A stretch of 64,000 nucleotides of DNA, from positions 1-64,000 of the forward strand of contig JBCBMO010000003.1 of assembly GCA_039822785.1 (NCBI GenBank). Direction: 5' to 3'. Every line of letters begins with the position of its first letter. Positions within the stretch are counted from its first letter, which is position 1. The notes beneath the pieces are model-generated. The model worked only from the letters and a program-made list of their open reading frames with translations. It did no database searches and was not told the DNA's origin. The stretch is from Thermohalobaculum sp039822785 (lineage in GTDB: Bacteria; Pseudomonadota; Alphaproteobacteria; Rhodobacterales; Rhodobacteraceae). Positions 16,564 through 25,211 of the stretch are shown piece by piece. The position numbers and the translations under genes were made by a program.

Positions 16564-16935
16564 GGGATGTTCCTTGAGGCAGTCGGTCGCCCCCTCCCTA
16601 AGCCCCGCGCCCATCCCCGTCCACCGCCGTACCTTGTCAGATCCACCACAGATCGCACCGATGGGCACGGTTGCACCCCGTCCTGCCCGCTGGCGCGGGC
16701 CGGCCGGCGCGCGGTGGCCCCACCCCCACCCCCAACACCGCCGCCAAGCCGCCTGCGGCGGCTTAGGCGGCGGGGGGGGGCGGTGGCGGGCCCGGTCGCC
16801 GAGGGTGGCGGCCGCAGGCCGGCATCCGCAGGAGAAACCACCGAGCGCTTTGGCATCCCCAAATACGAACGGGGGCGGATGCGTTGACGTCGGCCGCGCG
16901 CTCGCTTACCTCGCCACCGGCAGAGGGAGGTGCCG
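16564..16935. other. Divergent intergenic region rph/hrcA with a GC-rich hairpin
   Basis: 372 bp with no convincing gene. It must hold the promoters for rph (minus) and hrcA (plus). At 16738-16773 there is a 16-bp stem (CCGCCGCCAAGCCGCC) with a TGC loop and a single bulged A, next to a run of nine G and runs of C. No CIRCE element (TTAGCACTC...GAGTGCTAA) was found. Confidence 0.6.
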
Positions 16936-18024
16936 ATGACGGTGACGCCGCCGAGCCTTGCCGATCTGAACGAACGCAGCCGCGAGATCTTCCGCCAGCT
17001 GGTCGAGACCTATCTCGCGACCGGTGAGCCGGTGGGCTCGCGCACGCTCTCGCGCGCCTCCGCCATGGGGCTCTCGCCCGCCACGATCCGCAATGTGATG
17101 CAGGACCTCGAGCTCGTGGGCCTGCTCGGCAGCCCCCATGTCTCCGCCGGTAGGGTGCCCACGCACCGGGGCCTGCGGCTCTTCGTCGACGCGGTGCTGG
17201 AGGTGGGCGCCATCGACACCGAGGAGCGCACCCGCATCGAACGCGCGATCGAGCCCGGCGGGGATATCGCCGCCACCCTCGACCGGGCCGGCAACCTCCT
17301 CTCGGGCCTCTCCTCCTGTGCGAGCCTGGTCTATGCGCCCAAGCGCGAGAGCCCGGTGGAGCATGTCGAGTTCGTGGCGCTCTCGCCAGAGCGGGCGCTG
17401 GCGGTGCTGGTCATGACCGACGGCACGGTCGAGAACCGGGTTTTCGCCACGCCGCCTGGCCTGACGCCATCGGCGATGCGGGAGGCGGCGAACTTCCTCA
17501 ACGCGCAACTGCGCGGGCGCACTCTGGGGGAGGTCGCGAGCCAGCTCACCACCCAGATCGAGGCCAATCGCTCCGCGCTCGATGCGCTCTCCGCCTCGCT
17601 CGTCGAGCGGGGCATCGCGCTGCTGACGGGCAGCGACGCCGACCCCGGTCAGCTCATCGTGCGCGGGCGCGCCAATCTGCTGGAGGACGGGCAGACCGCG
17701 GAGGAGTTGGAGCGCGTGCGCCAGCTCTTCGACGACCTGGAGCGCAAGCGCGACATCGCGAGCCTGCTCGATCTGGCCGAGGAGGGCGACGGCGTGCGCG
17801 TCTTCATCGGCGCGGAAAACAAGCTTTTCTCGATGTCGGGCTCCTCTCTCGTGGTCTCGCCCTATGTCGACCGGGAGGATCGGGTGATCGGCGCCATCGG
17901 GGTGATCGGCCCGACCCGGCTGAATTACGGGCGCATCGTGCCCATCGTGGATTACACCGCGCGGCTGGTAGGCCGCGCCATTGCCGGCGAACCGGCGCCC
18001 CGCACACCACAGGATCAGGGTTGA
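16936..18024 (+). CDS. hrcA: Heat-shock repressor HrcA
   Basis: 362 residues. Represses chaperone genes through CIRCE operators. The N-terminal winged helix-turn-helix is visible (REIFRQLVETYLATGEPVGSRTLSR, SPATIRNVMQDLELVGLL). The C-terminal GAF-like domain ends VIGAIGVIGPTRLNYGRIVPIVDYTA, a strong family signature. The ATG at 16936 follows GAGGGAGG with five bases' spacing. No CIRCE is visible upstream, so autoregulation is not supported here. Followed by grpE. Confidence 0.96.
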   Translation: MTVTPPSLADLNERSREIFRQLVETYLATGEPVGSRTLSRASAMGLSPATIRNVMQDLELVGLLGSPHVSAGRVPTHRGLRLFVDAVLEVGAIDTEERTRIERAIEPGGDIAATLDRAGNLLSGLSSCASLVYAPKRESPVEHVEFVALSPERALAVLVMTDGTVENRVFATPPGLTPSAMREAANFLNAQLRGRTLGEVASQLTTQIEANRSALDALSASLVERGIALLTGSDADPGQLIVRGRANLLEDGQTAEELERVRQLFDDLERKRDIASLLDLAEEGDGVRVFIGAENKLFSMSGSSLVVSPYVDREDRVIGAIGVIGPTRLNYGRIVPIVDYTARLVGRAIAGEPAPRTPQDQG

Positions 18025-18073
18025 TCGCAGGGCGCGGCCGTGCCGCGCAGACGCCCCGTTCAAGAGGACGACG

Positions 18074-18895
18074 ATGATGCAGGACGACAAGAAACCCGCC
18101 GACGAGAGCGCGCGCGACACCGCGGCGCCTCAGGCCGAGAAGGACACGGCGACGGAAAGCGCGGCTGAGATGGCGGCGGAGACCTCCACGCCCGCCGACG
18201 CGACGGGGGCGGCCGAGGCGAAGGCGGAGGCGGGGGCGACCGAAACGGGCGAGCCCGCGGACACCGCCGCCGGGGCGGCGTCGGAAGGCGAGCCTGGGGC
18301 CGATCCGGCTGGGCCTGCAGCCGAGGCCGAGGCCGCGCCCGGTCTCGCCGATCAGATCGACGAGTTGCTCGCGGGCCTCGGCACCGAGGAGAACCCGGCA
18401 CCGGGCGTGCCCGATCCTGCCGCCATCGCCGCCGCCGAGATCGCGGCCCTGGAGGCGGAGCGCGACGAGCTCAAGGATCGGCTGATGCGCGCCCTGGCGG
18501 AGGCGGAGAACACCCGCCGGCGCGCCGAGCGCGACCGCAAGGACGCCGAGGCCTATGGCGGCACGCGCCTGGCCCGCGATCTGCTGAGCGTCTACGACAA
18601 CATCGAGCGGGCAATGGCCAATGCCGACGAGGGCCTGAAGCAGAACCATGCGGCGTTTCTCGAGGGGGTTGAGCTTACGGGTCGCGAGCTCCTCAACGCC
18701 TTCGCCAAGCACAAGATCGAAAAGCACACGCCCGAAAAGGGCGACAAGTTCGACCCAAACCTGCACCAGGCGATGTTCGAAGCGCCGATCCCGGGCGCCG
18801 ATCCGGGCACGGTGATCGAGGTCATGCAGCCGGGCTTCACCATCGCCGGACGGCTCTTGCGCCCAGCCCTGGTGGGTGTGGCCCGCGCCGGCTGA
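18074..18895 (+). CDS. grpE: Nucleotide exchange factor GrpE
   Basis: 273 residues, longer than the usual ~200 because of a ~120-residue acidic, Ala/Glu-rich, low-complexity N-terminal extension. The conserved part has the coiled-coil (AALEAERDELKDRLMRALAEAENTRRRAERD) and the C-terminal beta-domain (FDPNLHQAMFEAPIPGADPGTVIEVMQPGFTIAGRLLRPALVGVA). Co-chaperone that exchanges nucleotide on DnaK. Two adjacent ATG codons (18074, 18077) follow AGAGGA. Confidence 0.95.
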   Translation: MMQDDKKPADESARDTAAPQAEKDTATESAAEMAAETSTPADATGAAEAKAEAGATETGEPADTAAGAASEGEPGADPAGPAAEAEAAPGLADQIDELLAGLGTEENPAPGVPDPAAIAAAEIAALEAERDELKDRLMRALAEAENTRRRAERDRKDAEAYGGTRLARDLLSVYDNIERAMANADEGLKQNHAAFLEGVELTGRELLNAFAKHKIEKHTPEKGDKFDPNLHQAMFEAPIPGADPGTVIEVMQPGFTIAGRLLRPALVGVARAG

Positions 18896-18921
18896 GCGCT
18901 GAAAATAACGGCTGGCGGCAA

Positions 18922-18935
18922 AACGCTAGAGCGTT
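18922..18935 (+). terminator. Short palindrome downstream of grpE
   Basis: AACGCT-AG-AGCGTT, a perfect 6-bp stem 26 bp after the grpE stop. It lacks a U-tract, so it is only a weak terminator or mRNA 3'-end candidate. Confidence 0.35.
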
Positions 18936-19136
18936 AATGGTCCTTCATCACTACCAAATACCTGCGCAAGCGGCCCGTATGTTTGTGCTTTGTTCACCCA
19001 ACCGGGGCAGTTTTTCCCCACCGGCAAGTAGCCGGGCGTTGCATGCGTAGTGTTGGGAACGGGGTGTGGTGAACGGGTTTGTTTTGAGCTGCGAGAGATC
19101 CCCGCTTGTTTGACCCGACCTTCTTTGAAGCGAAAC

Positions 19137-19174
19137 ACCCCCGGCCCTGGCCGGGGGTGTCTCTGTTTTGGCCA
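19137..19174 (+). terminator. Rho-independent terminator
   Basis: 12-bp perfect stem (ACACCCCCGGCC and complement) with a two-base loop, followed by TCTCTGTTTT. It reads on the plus strand 240 bp after grpE and converges on leuB. Confidence 0.75.
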
Positions 19175-19290
19175 TCCCGCGTTGTGAAGGGGGGCTTGGC
19201 GACCCAACCGAACCCCCACCGACACGGTTAAGCCTCATCCTCAGCGCCTTGGGGACATCGAGGGCGGGCGTCAGGCCACCACAGCTCTGC

Positions 19291-20397
19291 TCAGGCGGCT
19301 GCCCGGGTGCCGAGGGCCGCGAGGATCGCATCGCCCATGCCGCGGGTGCCGACGGCCTGGCCGCCCGGCGCCTGTCCCAGATCGCCGGTGCGAATCCCCG
19401 CCGCCAGCACATCCTGGACCGCGCCCTCGACCAGATCGGCCTCCGCCCCCAGATCGAAGCTATAGCGCAGCGCCATCGCCAGGCTCAGGATGCAGGCGAT
19501 GGGGTTCGCCTTGTCCTGCCCCGCGATATCCGGCGCCGAGCCATGCACCGGCTCATAAAGCGCCTTGGGCCGCCCGTTCGGCTGCATCGCCCCCAGCGAG
19601 GCGGAGGGCAGCATGCCGAGCGACCCCGTCAGCATCGCCGCGGCATCGGACAGCAGATCGCCGAACAGGTTGTCCGTGACGATCACGTCGAACTGCTTGG
19701 GGTTGCGCACCAGCTGCATCGCGCCGGCATCGGCCAGCATGTGGCTGAGATGCACGTCCGGATACTCCTCGGCATGCACCCACTCGACTTCCTCGCGCCA
19801 CAGGATCCCGGCCTCCATGACGTTGGACTTCTCCATCGAGCAGACCCTGTTGTCGCGCTTGCGCGCCAGCTCAAAGGCCGAACGGGCGACGCGGCGGATC
19901 TCCTCGGTCGTGTAGCGGTGGGTGTTCACGCCGACCCGGCCACCCTCGTTGTCGTCGTAGACGCCCCGCGGCTCGCCGAAATAGACGCCCGAGGTCAGCT
20001 CGCGCACGATCATCAGGTCGAGACCCGCCACGATCTCGCGCTTCAACGAGGAGGCATCGGCGAGCGCATCGAAGCACTGGGCCGGCCGCAGGTTGGCGTA
20101 GAGATCCATCTCCTTGCGCAACCGCAAGAGACCCCGCTCGGGCTTTACGGAGAAATCGAGCGCGTCGTACTTGGGCCCGCCGACAGCGCCGAGCAGCACG
20201 GCATCCGCCGCCTGTGCCCGCGCCAGGGTCTCATCGCTCAGTGGCGCGCCATGGGCGTCATAGGCCACGCCGCCGACCAGATCCTCCTCGACCTCGAAGG
20301 CGAGACCCCGCTCGGCCGCCAGCCAGTCGATGACCCGGCGGACTTGACCCATGACCTCGGGTCCGATCCCGTCTCCCGCAAGAATAAGCAGCTTCAT
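19291..20397 (-). CDS. leuB: 3-isopropylmalate dehydrogenase
   Basis: 368 residues. NAD-dependent oxidative decarboxylase of leucine biosynthesis. Family marks are LILAGDGIGPEVM, DAVLLGAVGGPKYD, RPAQCFDALADASSLK, IVRELTSGVYFGEPRG, the catalytic Tyr/Lys region SNVMEAGILWREEV, VTDNLFGDLLSDAAAMLTGSLGMLPSAS, and YEPVHGSAPDIAGQDKANPIA. The ATG at 20397 follows AAGGAAA. It overlaps no neighbour; other leu genes are not in the window. Confidence 0.97.
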   Translation of the reverse strand: MKLLILAGDGIGPEVMGQVRRVIDWLAAERGLAFEVEEDLVGGVAYDAHGAPLSDETLARAQAADAVLLGAVGGPKYDALDFSVKPERGLLRLRKEMDLYANLRPAQCFDALADASSLKREIVAGLDLMIVRELTSGVYFGEPRGVYDDNEGGRVGVNTHRYTTEEIRRVARSAFELARKRDNRVCSMEKSNVMEAGILWREEVEWVHAEEYPDVHLSHMLADAGAMQLVRNPKQFDVIVTDNLFGDLLSDAAAMLTGSLGMLPSASLGAMQPNGRPKALYEPVHGSAPDIAGQDKANPIACILSLAMALRYSFDLGAEADLVEGAVQDVLAAGIRTGDLGQAPGGQAVGTRGMGDAILAALGTRAAA

Positions 20398-20527
20398 CCC
20401 GACGTTTCCTTGTTCTCGCCTCATAGCCGCGCACCTTGTGCGTTATCGATTCACTCTCGGCAACGGCTGCTACGCTCCTGGGCCTATCGCGTATCCGGCA
20501 TGCCCATGGGGAGGAGAGGTCGTCGGG

Positions 20528-22102
20528 ATGGACGGTCAAGCACTCCAGGTGACGCCGCCGAGCACGGCTGCCATGCAGGCGCTCGCCGAACCTGCCTTCG
20601 CCGAGATGCTCGAGCACATGCCCTGGGGCGTGCTGATCATCGGCAGTGACGGGCGGATCAAGGCCTGCAACAAGACCCTGCGCGTCATCTTCGGCCTGCG
20701 CGAGCACGATATCGGGCCCGGCGATCCGGTGGCGGCCCTGCTCCACCTGATCGGCGAACGCGGCGGCCTCGGCCGTTTCGAGGGGACGCTGGCCGAGGAA
20801 GTGGATCGCCGGCTTGCGGCATTGTTCGGCGAGACCGTGCCGCGCGAGCAGCGCTTCCTGGCCGATGGCCGGGTCTTTGATATCCTGCGCAGCCGCACGC
20901 AGGACGGCGATCTGGTCTCAGTCCATGTGGATGTCACCGAGAAACATCGGACCGAGGCGGCGCTGGAGCGTCAGCACCGCCAGCTCCTCAGCATCCTGGA
21001 GAACATCTCCGACGGGGTCGCGTTGATCGATGCGGAGAAGCGGCTGATCGCCTTCAACCGCCGCTGGCTGCAGCTCTACAAGGTGGAGCCGTCGAAGGCC
21101 TGGTGGGGCATGGGGTTTCGTGCGGCCGCCGAGCTCTTCGGCGACCTGCAGGGGCTGCCGTCGGACCAACGCCAGCAGGAGATCGATCGACGCTGTGCCT
21201 TTGCGCTCGACCCCACGCAGCAGCGCACCCTGCGCCATCTCTGCAGTGGCGAGACCTATCAGCTGTCCAAGGAGATCCTGCCCGACGGCAGCACCGTCAT
21301 GACCGTGCGCGACATCACCGATACGCTGCGCCAGTCCCGCGCGCTGGAGGCGGAGCGGCGCCGGGAGCGTGAGGCGAGCCAGCACAAGGCGCAGTTCATG
21401 ACCCGCATGAGCCATGAGATGCGGACGCCGCTGAACGGGGTGCTGGGGATCGCGGCGCTGCTGGACCGCACGCAGTTGGACGGCACGCAGCGCAAGTATC
21501 TGACCGCGATCCGAGACAGCGGCGAGGTGCTGCTGCGCCTGATCGACGATCTGCTCGATACCTCGCGCTTTGCTACCGACAATTTCGAGCTGGTCGAGCA
21601 GCCCTTTCTGTTCTGCGCCATGATGCGCGAGGCGTTGGACCTGATGGAGCCGGAGGCCGCGCGCCGGGGGATCGCCCTGATGAAGCGCCCCGCCGATATC
21701 CGACTGCCCATGCTGATCGGCGATGGCGTGCGGCTGAAGCAGGTGGTGCTGAACCTGCTGGCCAATGCGCTCAAGTTCACGGCCGAGGGCAGCGTGACCG
21801 CCGGCCTGAAGGCAGCCGTCGTCGGCGGCCGGGCCGAGTTGATCATCGAGGTGACCGATACCGGCATCGGGATCGCGGCGGAGGATCAGAAGCGGATCTT
21901 TGAGCCCTTCTCCCAGATCAAATCGGGTGCGCAGCCGACGGTCGGGGGCCTCGGGCTCGGCCTCTCGATCAGCGACCGGCTGGTGAGCGCCATGGGCGGG
22001 CGGATCGAGGTCACCTCGACAAGCGGCATCGGCAGCACCTTCGCCGTGCACCTCTCGCTGCCCTTGGCCGAGGGCGATCCCGGCCAACTCGGCACCGCCT
22101 GA
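20528..22102 (+). CDS. PAS-domain sensor histidine kinase
   Basis: 524 residues, no transmembrane segment and no receiver domain, so a cytoplasmic sensor. Two PAS-like domains (about 25-130 and 150-260: MPWGVLIIGSDGRIKACNKTL; ISDGVALIDAEKRLIAFNRRWL) are followed by HisKA with the phospho-accepting His in FMTRMSHEMRTPLNGVLG. The HATPase domain has N box NLLANALKFT, G1 DTGIGIAAED and G2 GLGLGLSI. The start is set at the ATG at 20528 after GGAGGAGAGG. No cognate response regulator is adjacent, so the partner and signal are unknown. Confidence 0.9.
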   Translation: MDGQALQVTPPSTAAMQALAEPAFAEMLEHMPWGVLIIGSDGRIKACNKTLRVIFGLREHDIGPGDPVAALLHLIGERGGLGRFEGTLAEEVDRRLAALFGETVPREQRFLADGRVFDILRSRTQDGDLVSVHVDVTEKHRTEAALERQHRQLLSILENISDGVALIDAEKRLIAFNRRWLQLYKVEPSKAWWGMGFRAAAELFGDLQGLPSDQRQQEIDRRCAFALDPTQQRTLRHLCSGETYQLSKEILPDGSTVMTVRDITDTLRQSRALEAERRREREASQHKAQFMTRMSHEMRTPLNGVLGIAALLDRTQLDGTQRKYLTAIRDSGEVLLRLIDDLLDTSRFATDNFELVEQPFLFCAMMREALDLMEPEAARRGIALMKRPADIRLPMLIGDGVRLKQVVLNLLANALKFTAEGSVTAGLKAAVVGGRAELIIEVTDTGIGIAAEDQKRIFEPFSQIKSGAQPTVGGLGLGLSISDRLVSAMGGRIEVTSTSGIGSTFAVHLSLPLAEGDPGQLGTA

Positions 22103-22123
22103 CCCGCCGCCTGATCCATCGTG

Positions 22124-22726
22124 TCAGTCGCCGCTCAGCACGGCGAAGCGGGCGATGAAGGCATCGCGCACCGCATCCGCAGGCTCAGGGGCAAGTTGGA
22201 CGCCCGCCGCCCAGGTCGCGCGGGGACGGGGGAAGAACTTGGCCGCCTCCGCCTCGCTGAAGCCCGCCAGCTGCGTCGCCTCGAACCAGGCGCTGGCGCG
22301 GTCGGCGCGCTTGATCCGCGCCTCCCAGGCCTCCGGCAGATCGGCGGGCAGGCCGAAGCGCAGGTGCACCGCCCGCGCCAGCCGCCGCTCAAAGGCCTTG
22401 TAGTCGATGCCGAGGGCCGCCTTGAAGGGCGAGATCATGTCCCCGATCACGTACTCTGGGGCGTCGTGCAGCAGGGCCGCCAAACGCTCCTGCCGGGTCA
22501 CCGCCGGGCGCGCGAGCGCCAAGAGCCGCTCCACCAGAAGCGAATGCTCCGCCACGCTATAGGGATGGGGGCCGGAGGTCTGGCCGTTCCAGCGGGCGAC
22601 CCGGCTGAGACCCTGGGCGATATCCTCGATCTCGACATCGAGGGGGGAGGGATCCAGGAGATCGAGCCTGCGCCCCGACAGCATGCGCTGCCATGCCCGC
22701 GGCGGCGCTGCGCCCTTGGTTCCCAT
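22124..22726 (-). CDS. HD-domain phosphohydrolase
   Basis: 200 residues. The conserved HD-domain residues are in VAEHSLLVERLLAL and LAALLHDAPEYVIGDMISPFK, the pattern of the YfbR-like nucleotide phosphohydrolases. The N-terminal block RMLSGRRLDLLDPSPLDVEIEDIAQGLSRVARWNGQT is typical of alphaproteobacterial members. The ATG at 22726 follows GGAG. It converges on the histidine kinase gene with 21 bp between stops. Substrate not known. Confidence 0.85.
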   Translation of the reverse strand: MGTKGAAPPRAWQRMLSGRRLDLLDPSPLDVEIEDIAQGLSRVARWNGQTSGPHPYSVAEHSLLVERLLALARPAVTRQERLAALLHDAPEYVIGDMISPFKAALGIDYKAFERRLARAVHLRFGLPADLPEAWEARIKRADRASAWFEATQLAGFSEAEAAKFFPRPRATWAAGVQLAPEPADAVRDAFIARFAVLSGD

Positions 22727-22812
22727 CGCCGTCTCCGCGTCGCCGCCTTCAGAACAGGGCGCGGAGGATGGGGCGAGAGGGGCGGCGGGTCCAGAGCCCG
22801 CCGCAGCCGGGC

Positions 22813-23469
22813 TCAAAGAACGCCGGCAGTCTCCATCGCGCGGACCCAGTGGCCGATCAGCCGGTGCGACTGGGCGTTGTAGGGGGTCGCGAAGCGCAGC
22901 ACCTGCAGACGGTCGCCCGCCAGGATCGACACCTCGTGCCGGGCATAGTCGAGCGTGCCGTCGCCGTCGCTGTCGCGAATGTCGACGCGCGCCTTCATCC
23001 GCCGGTCACCCAGCGTGCAGTCGAGCGTATGGGCATCGCGGTCGGCACAGAGCGTGCCGAACAGCCGATAGGGCTTGCCCTCCGCCGGCATCGCCATGCT
23101 CTCCCGCCCCATCAGGTCATGCTCGCGCATGTAGAGCGTAAAGGCCGCGTCGCGCCCCAGGCCGACACCGCCCACGCGCACGAAGGGATTGCTCGGCATG
23201 GGCTCGAACAGGGGCGCATCGCGGACGCCGACATAGCTGTCCTCCGCGTCGATGCGCAGGGTCCACACGACGAGCGGCCGCTCATTGCCCGGCCGGCAAC
23301 GGACATAGCCGCGGGTAATCCCCTCCGGCAGGGCCGCGAGGGCGACGGGCGCAGCGGCAGCCTCCGCGTCCTCGCCCGGGCTGAACGAACACGCCTTTGC
23401 GGCCGGTGCCGCCAGCACGATCAGCGGGGCGACCAAGGCGGCGAGAGCTGCAGTTCTGAACGACATCAT
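22813..23469 (-). CDS. Secreted protein of unknown function
   Basis: 218 residues with a clear Sec signal peptide (MMSFRTAALAALVAPLIVLAAPAAKA). The mature part contains four cysteines and a DSDGDGTLDY loop like an EF-hand calcium site. No family recognised. Two adjacent ATG codons at 23469/23466 follow AAGGAGGA. The 160-bp upstream gap shared with a divergent VOC gene is AT-rich and probably holds both promoters. Confidence 0.75.
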   Translation of the reverse strand: MMSFRTAALAALVAPLIVLAAPAAKACSFSPGEDAEAAAAPVALAALPEGITRGYVRCRPGNERPLVVWTLRIDAEDSYVGVRDAPLFEPMPSNPFVRVGGVGLGRDAAFTLYMREHDLMGRESMAMPAEGKPYRLFGTLCADRDAHTLDCTLGDRRMKARVDIRDSDGDGTLDYARHEVSILAGDRLQVLRFATPYNAQSHRLIGHWVRAMETAGVL

Positions 23470-23629
23470 GGCAGTCCTCCTTCAAGCTCCGATATCGCGC
23501 GATTTTATGATGAAAATGTTGCGGTGCAAAAAATCAGTATGCAACGGACGCTGGTATTTTCGATCAACTTGCCGCAGGTGCGCGCAAGAAATAAGCTGCT
23601 GCTGCCCAATAGTTGATCGGATGTGATCA

Positions 23630-24034
23630 ATGACCCGCATCCTTGAGACCGCGCTCTATGCCCCCAACCTCGTCGAAACCGCCGCGTTCTACGAGCGCGT
23701 GATCGGGCTTGAACGGTCCATGGCGCTCGAGGGGCGGCATGTGTTCTTTCGCCTCGGCGACCAGATGCTGCTGCTCTTCGACCCGGCCGCCAGCGCCGTG
23801 CCCCCACCGCCCGAAGCGATCGAGGTGCCGCTGCACGGCCAAACCCTGGTCGGTCACATCTGCTTCAGCGCCCAGCCCGCGGGGATCGAGGCCTGGGCCG
23901 AGCGCCTCGGCCAGCACGGCGTCGCCATCGAGCGCGTGGTGGACTGGCCGCAGGGGGGCCGCTCGCTCTACTTCCGCGACCCCGCCGGCAATTCGGTCGA
24001 GATCGCCGAGCCCAGGATCTGGGGTCTCGCTTGA
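23630..24034 (+). CDS. VOC/glyoxalase-family protein
   Basis: 134 residues with the two beta-alpha-beta-beta-beta modules of the vicinal oxygen chelate fold (ILETALYAPNLVETAAFYERVIGLE; then HICFSAQPAGIEAWAERLGQHGVAIE) and the terminal motif SLYFRDPAGNSVEIAEPRIWG. Possible metal ligands are the His in VGHICF and the Glu in NSVEIAE. Substrate unknown. The start codon overlaps a palindrome and has only a weak Shine-Dalgarno. Confidence 0.87.
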   Translation: MTRILETALYAPNLVETAAFYERVIGLERSMALEGRHVFFRLGDQMLLLFDPAASAVPPPPEAIEVPLHGQTLVGHICFSAQPAGIEAWAERLGQHGVAIERVVDWPQGGRSLYFRDPAGNSVEIAEPRIWGLA

Positions 24035-24100
24035 GCGCTTTACATCGGCCCATCCCCGCGCCTTGATGGCGCGCAACAACCGCAGGGAGGGAGCCGCACC

Positions 24101-24589
24101 ATGGCAAGCGTCGAGGAAAGACTGGCGGAGATGGGCATCACCGTGCCGGAGGCGACGGCCCCCGCCGCCGCCTATGTGCCGACGGTGCGCACGGGCAATC
24201 ACCTCTACGTCTCGGGCCAGCTGCCGCTTGGGCTCGATCCCCTACCGGTCGCCACGCTGAGCGCCGCGGACCACATCGAGCAGGGCGCGGAGCCGGGCCC
24301 CGGGCTGGCGGCGGCCCAGGCGGCGGCGCGGCAGTGCGGGATCAACCTGATCGCCCAGATCAAGGCGGCGACCGGCGATCTGCAGAGTGTGGTGCGCGTC
24401 GTCAAGCTGGTGGGCTTCGTGAACTCCGCGCCGGATTACCGCCAGCAGCACCTGGTGATGAACGGCGCAAGCCAGCTCATCCAGACGGCCTTTGGCGCCA
24501 AGGGGCTGCATGCGCGCTCCGCGGTCGGGGTGGCGGCGCTGCCCTTCGGTGTGGTGGTCGAGGTCGAGGCGATCGTCGAACTCGCCTGA
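24101..24589 (+). CDS. RidA-family protein, YjgH/TdcF-like long form
   Basis: 162 residues. Rid-superfamily protein of the longer subgroup common in Rhodobacterales (TVRTGNHLYVSGQLPLG; AAAQAAARQCGINLIAQIKAATGDLQSVVRVVKLVGFVNSAPDYRQQHLVMNGAS; GLHARSAVGVAALPFGVVVEVEAIVEL). The arginine in HARSAVG matches the family's substrate-carboxylate arginine. It is the second Rid protein in the window and differs from the one at 14.7 kb. SD GGGAGGGAG precedes the ATG. Confidence 0.88.
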   Translation: MASVEERLAEMGITVPEATAPAAAYVPTVRTGNHLYVSGQLPLGLDPLPVATLSAADHIEQGAEPGPGLAAAQAAARQCGINLIAQIKAATGDLQSVVRVVKLVGFVNSAPDYRQQHLVMNGASQLIQTAFGAKGLHARSAVGVAALPFGVVVEVEAIVELA

Positions 24590-24623
24590 TGGGCCCGGGG
24601 TTAGCCCCCGGTTGCCCCGCGGG

Positions 24624-25211
24624 CTAGCCTGAGAAATAGCGCTCCGCCGGCAGAAACTTGGCGAGGCGCCCGGCCTCGGCCCAGCCTCGCTCCACCGGGG
24701 TGGCTCCCACCATGACCACGCCGTCGCGCGGCAGCTTCAGCGGATCGAGGAGCGCTGCCACAGCGGCGCTTTGCGCGCTGAAGGAGGCCGTGTGGGCGGG
24801 TGGCGCCGAGACAGCCCGGAACACCAGCGCATGGGCATGGGACAGCCGCGCCGCCGCGGCCCCCTCGCCCATCAGCAGCCGGTCGCAAGCGGTCAGCTCG
24901 CGCACCTTGGCGGCGCGGACCGCCTCCTCGGCGATCGCGGGCACGGTGAACAGGAACCCGATGATGTCGCGCCCCGAGCCGAGCAGGATCGAGGCATAGT
25001 CGGGATAGGCGAGCCCCAGTTCCTTGGCCCGCCGGACCCTGCGCTTCACCACCTCCAGCGGCAGGCGCGGCATCAGCTCGGCCCGCGCCTTCTTCCAGGC
25101 AAAGCGCCGGAACGACCGGCCGGGATCAAGCGGCGGCCCCAGATTGTGCCCGATGCCCGGCAGGCGCTCCCCGGCAAAGGCCGTGATCGGGGAGCGTGGG
25201 GTCTCATCCAT
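24624..25211 (-). CDS. Conserved hypothetical protein
   Basis: 195 residues, no signal peptide. It contains the sequence LPGIGHNLGPPLDPGRSFRRFAWKKARAELMPRLPLEVVKRRVRRAKELGL and a GSGRDIIGFLF segment. I do not recognise a characterised family; similar GHNxGPPL proteins are common in alphaproteobacteria. Its start overlaps the end of the EVE gene by 8 bp, so they are likely co-translated. It converges on the RidA gene across a small GC-rich hairpin (24595-24611). Confidence 0.75.
   Translation of the reverse strand: MDETPRSPITAFAGERLPGIGHNLGPPLDPGRSFRRFAWKKARAELMPRLPLEVVKRRVRRAKELGLAYPDYASILLGSGRDIIGFLFTVPAIAEEAVRAAKVRELTACDRLLMGEGAAAARLSHAHALVFRAVSAPPAHTASFSAQSAAVAALLDPLKLPRDGVVMVGATPVERGWAEAGRLAKFLPAERYFSG

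Larger units (their letters stand above)
18896..19290. other. Convergent intergenic region grpE/leuB with two hairpins
   Basis: 395 bp without a supported gene and noticeably lower in GC than its surroundings. It holds a short palindrome right after grpE (18922-18935) and a strong plus-strand terminator (19137-19174). The ~200 bp between them could encode a small RNA that ends at the terminator, but no family was recognised and no clear promoter was seen. Confidence 0.5.

Noticed and set aside
16900..16935. CIRCE operator upstream of hrcA
   Set aside because: No TTAGCACTC/GAGTGCTAA pair, even with mismatches, is present between rph and hrcA.
23613..23630. TTGATC-N6-GATCAA palindrome over the VOC gene start as an FNR/FixK box
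   Set aside because: FNR sites are TTGAT-N4-ATCAA. Here the spacing is eight and the site covers the start codon, so it does not fit.
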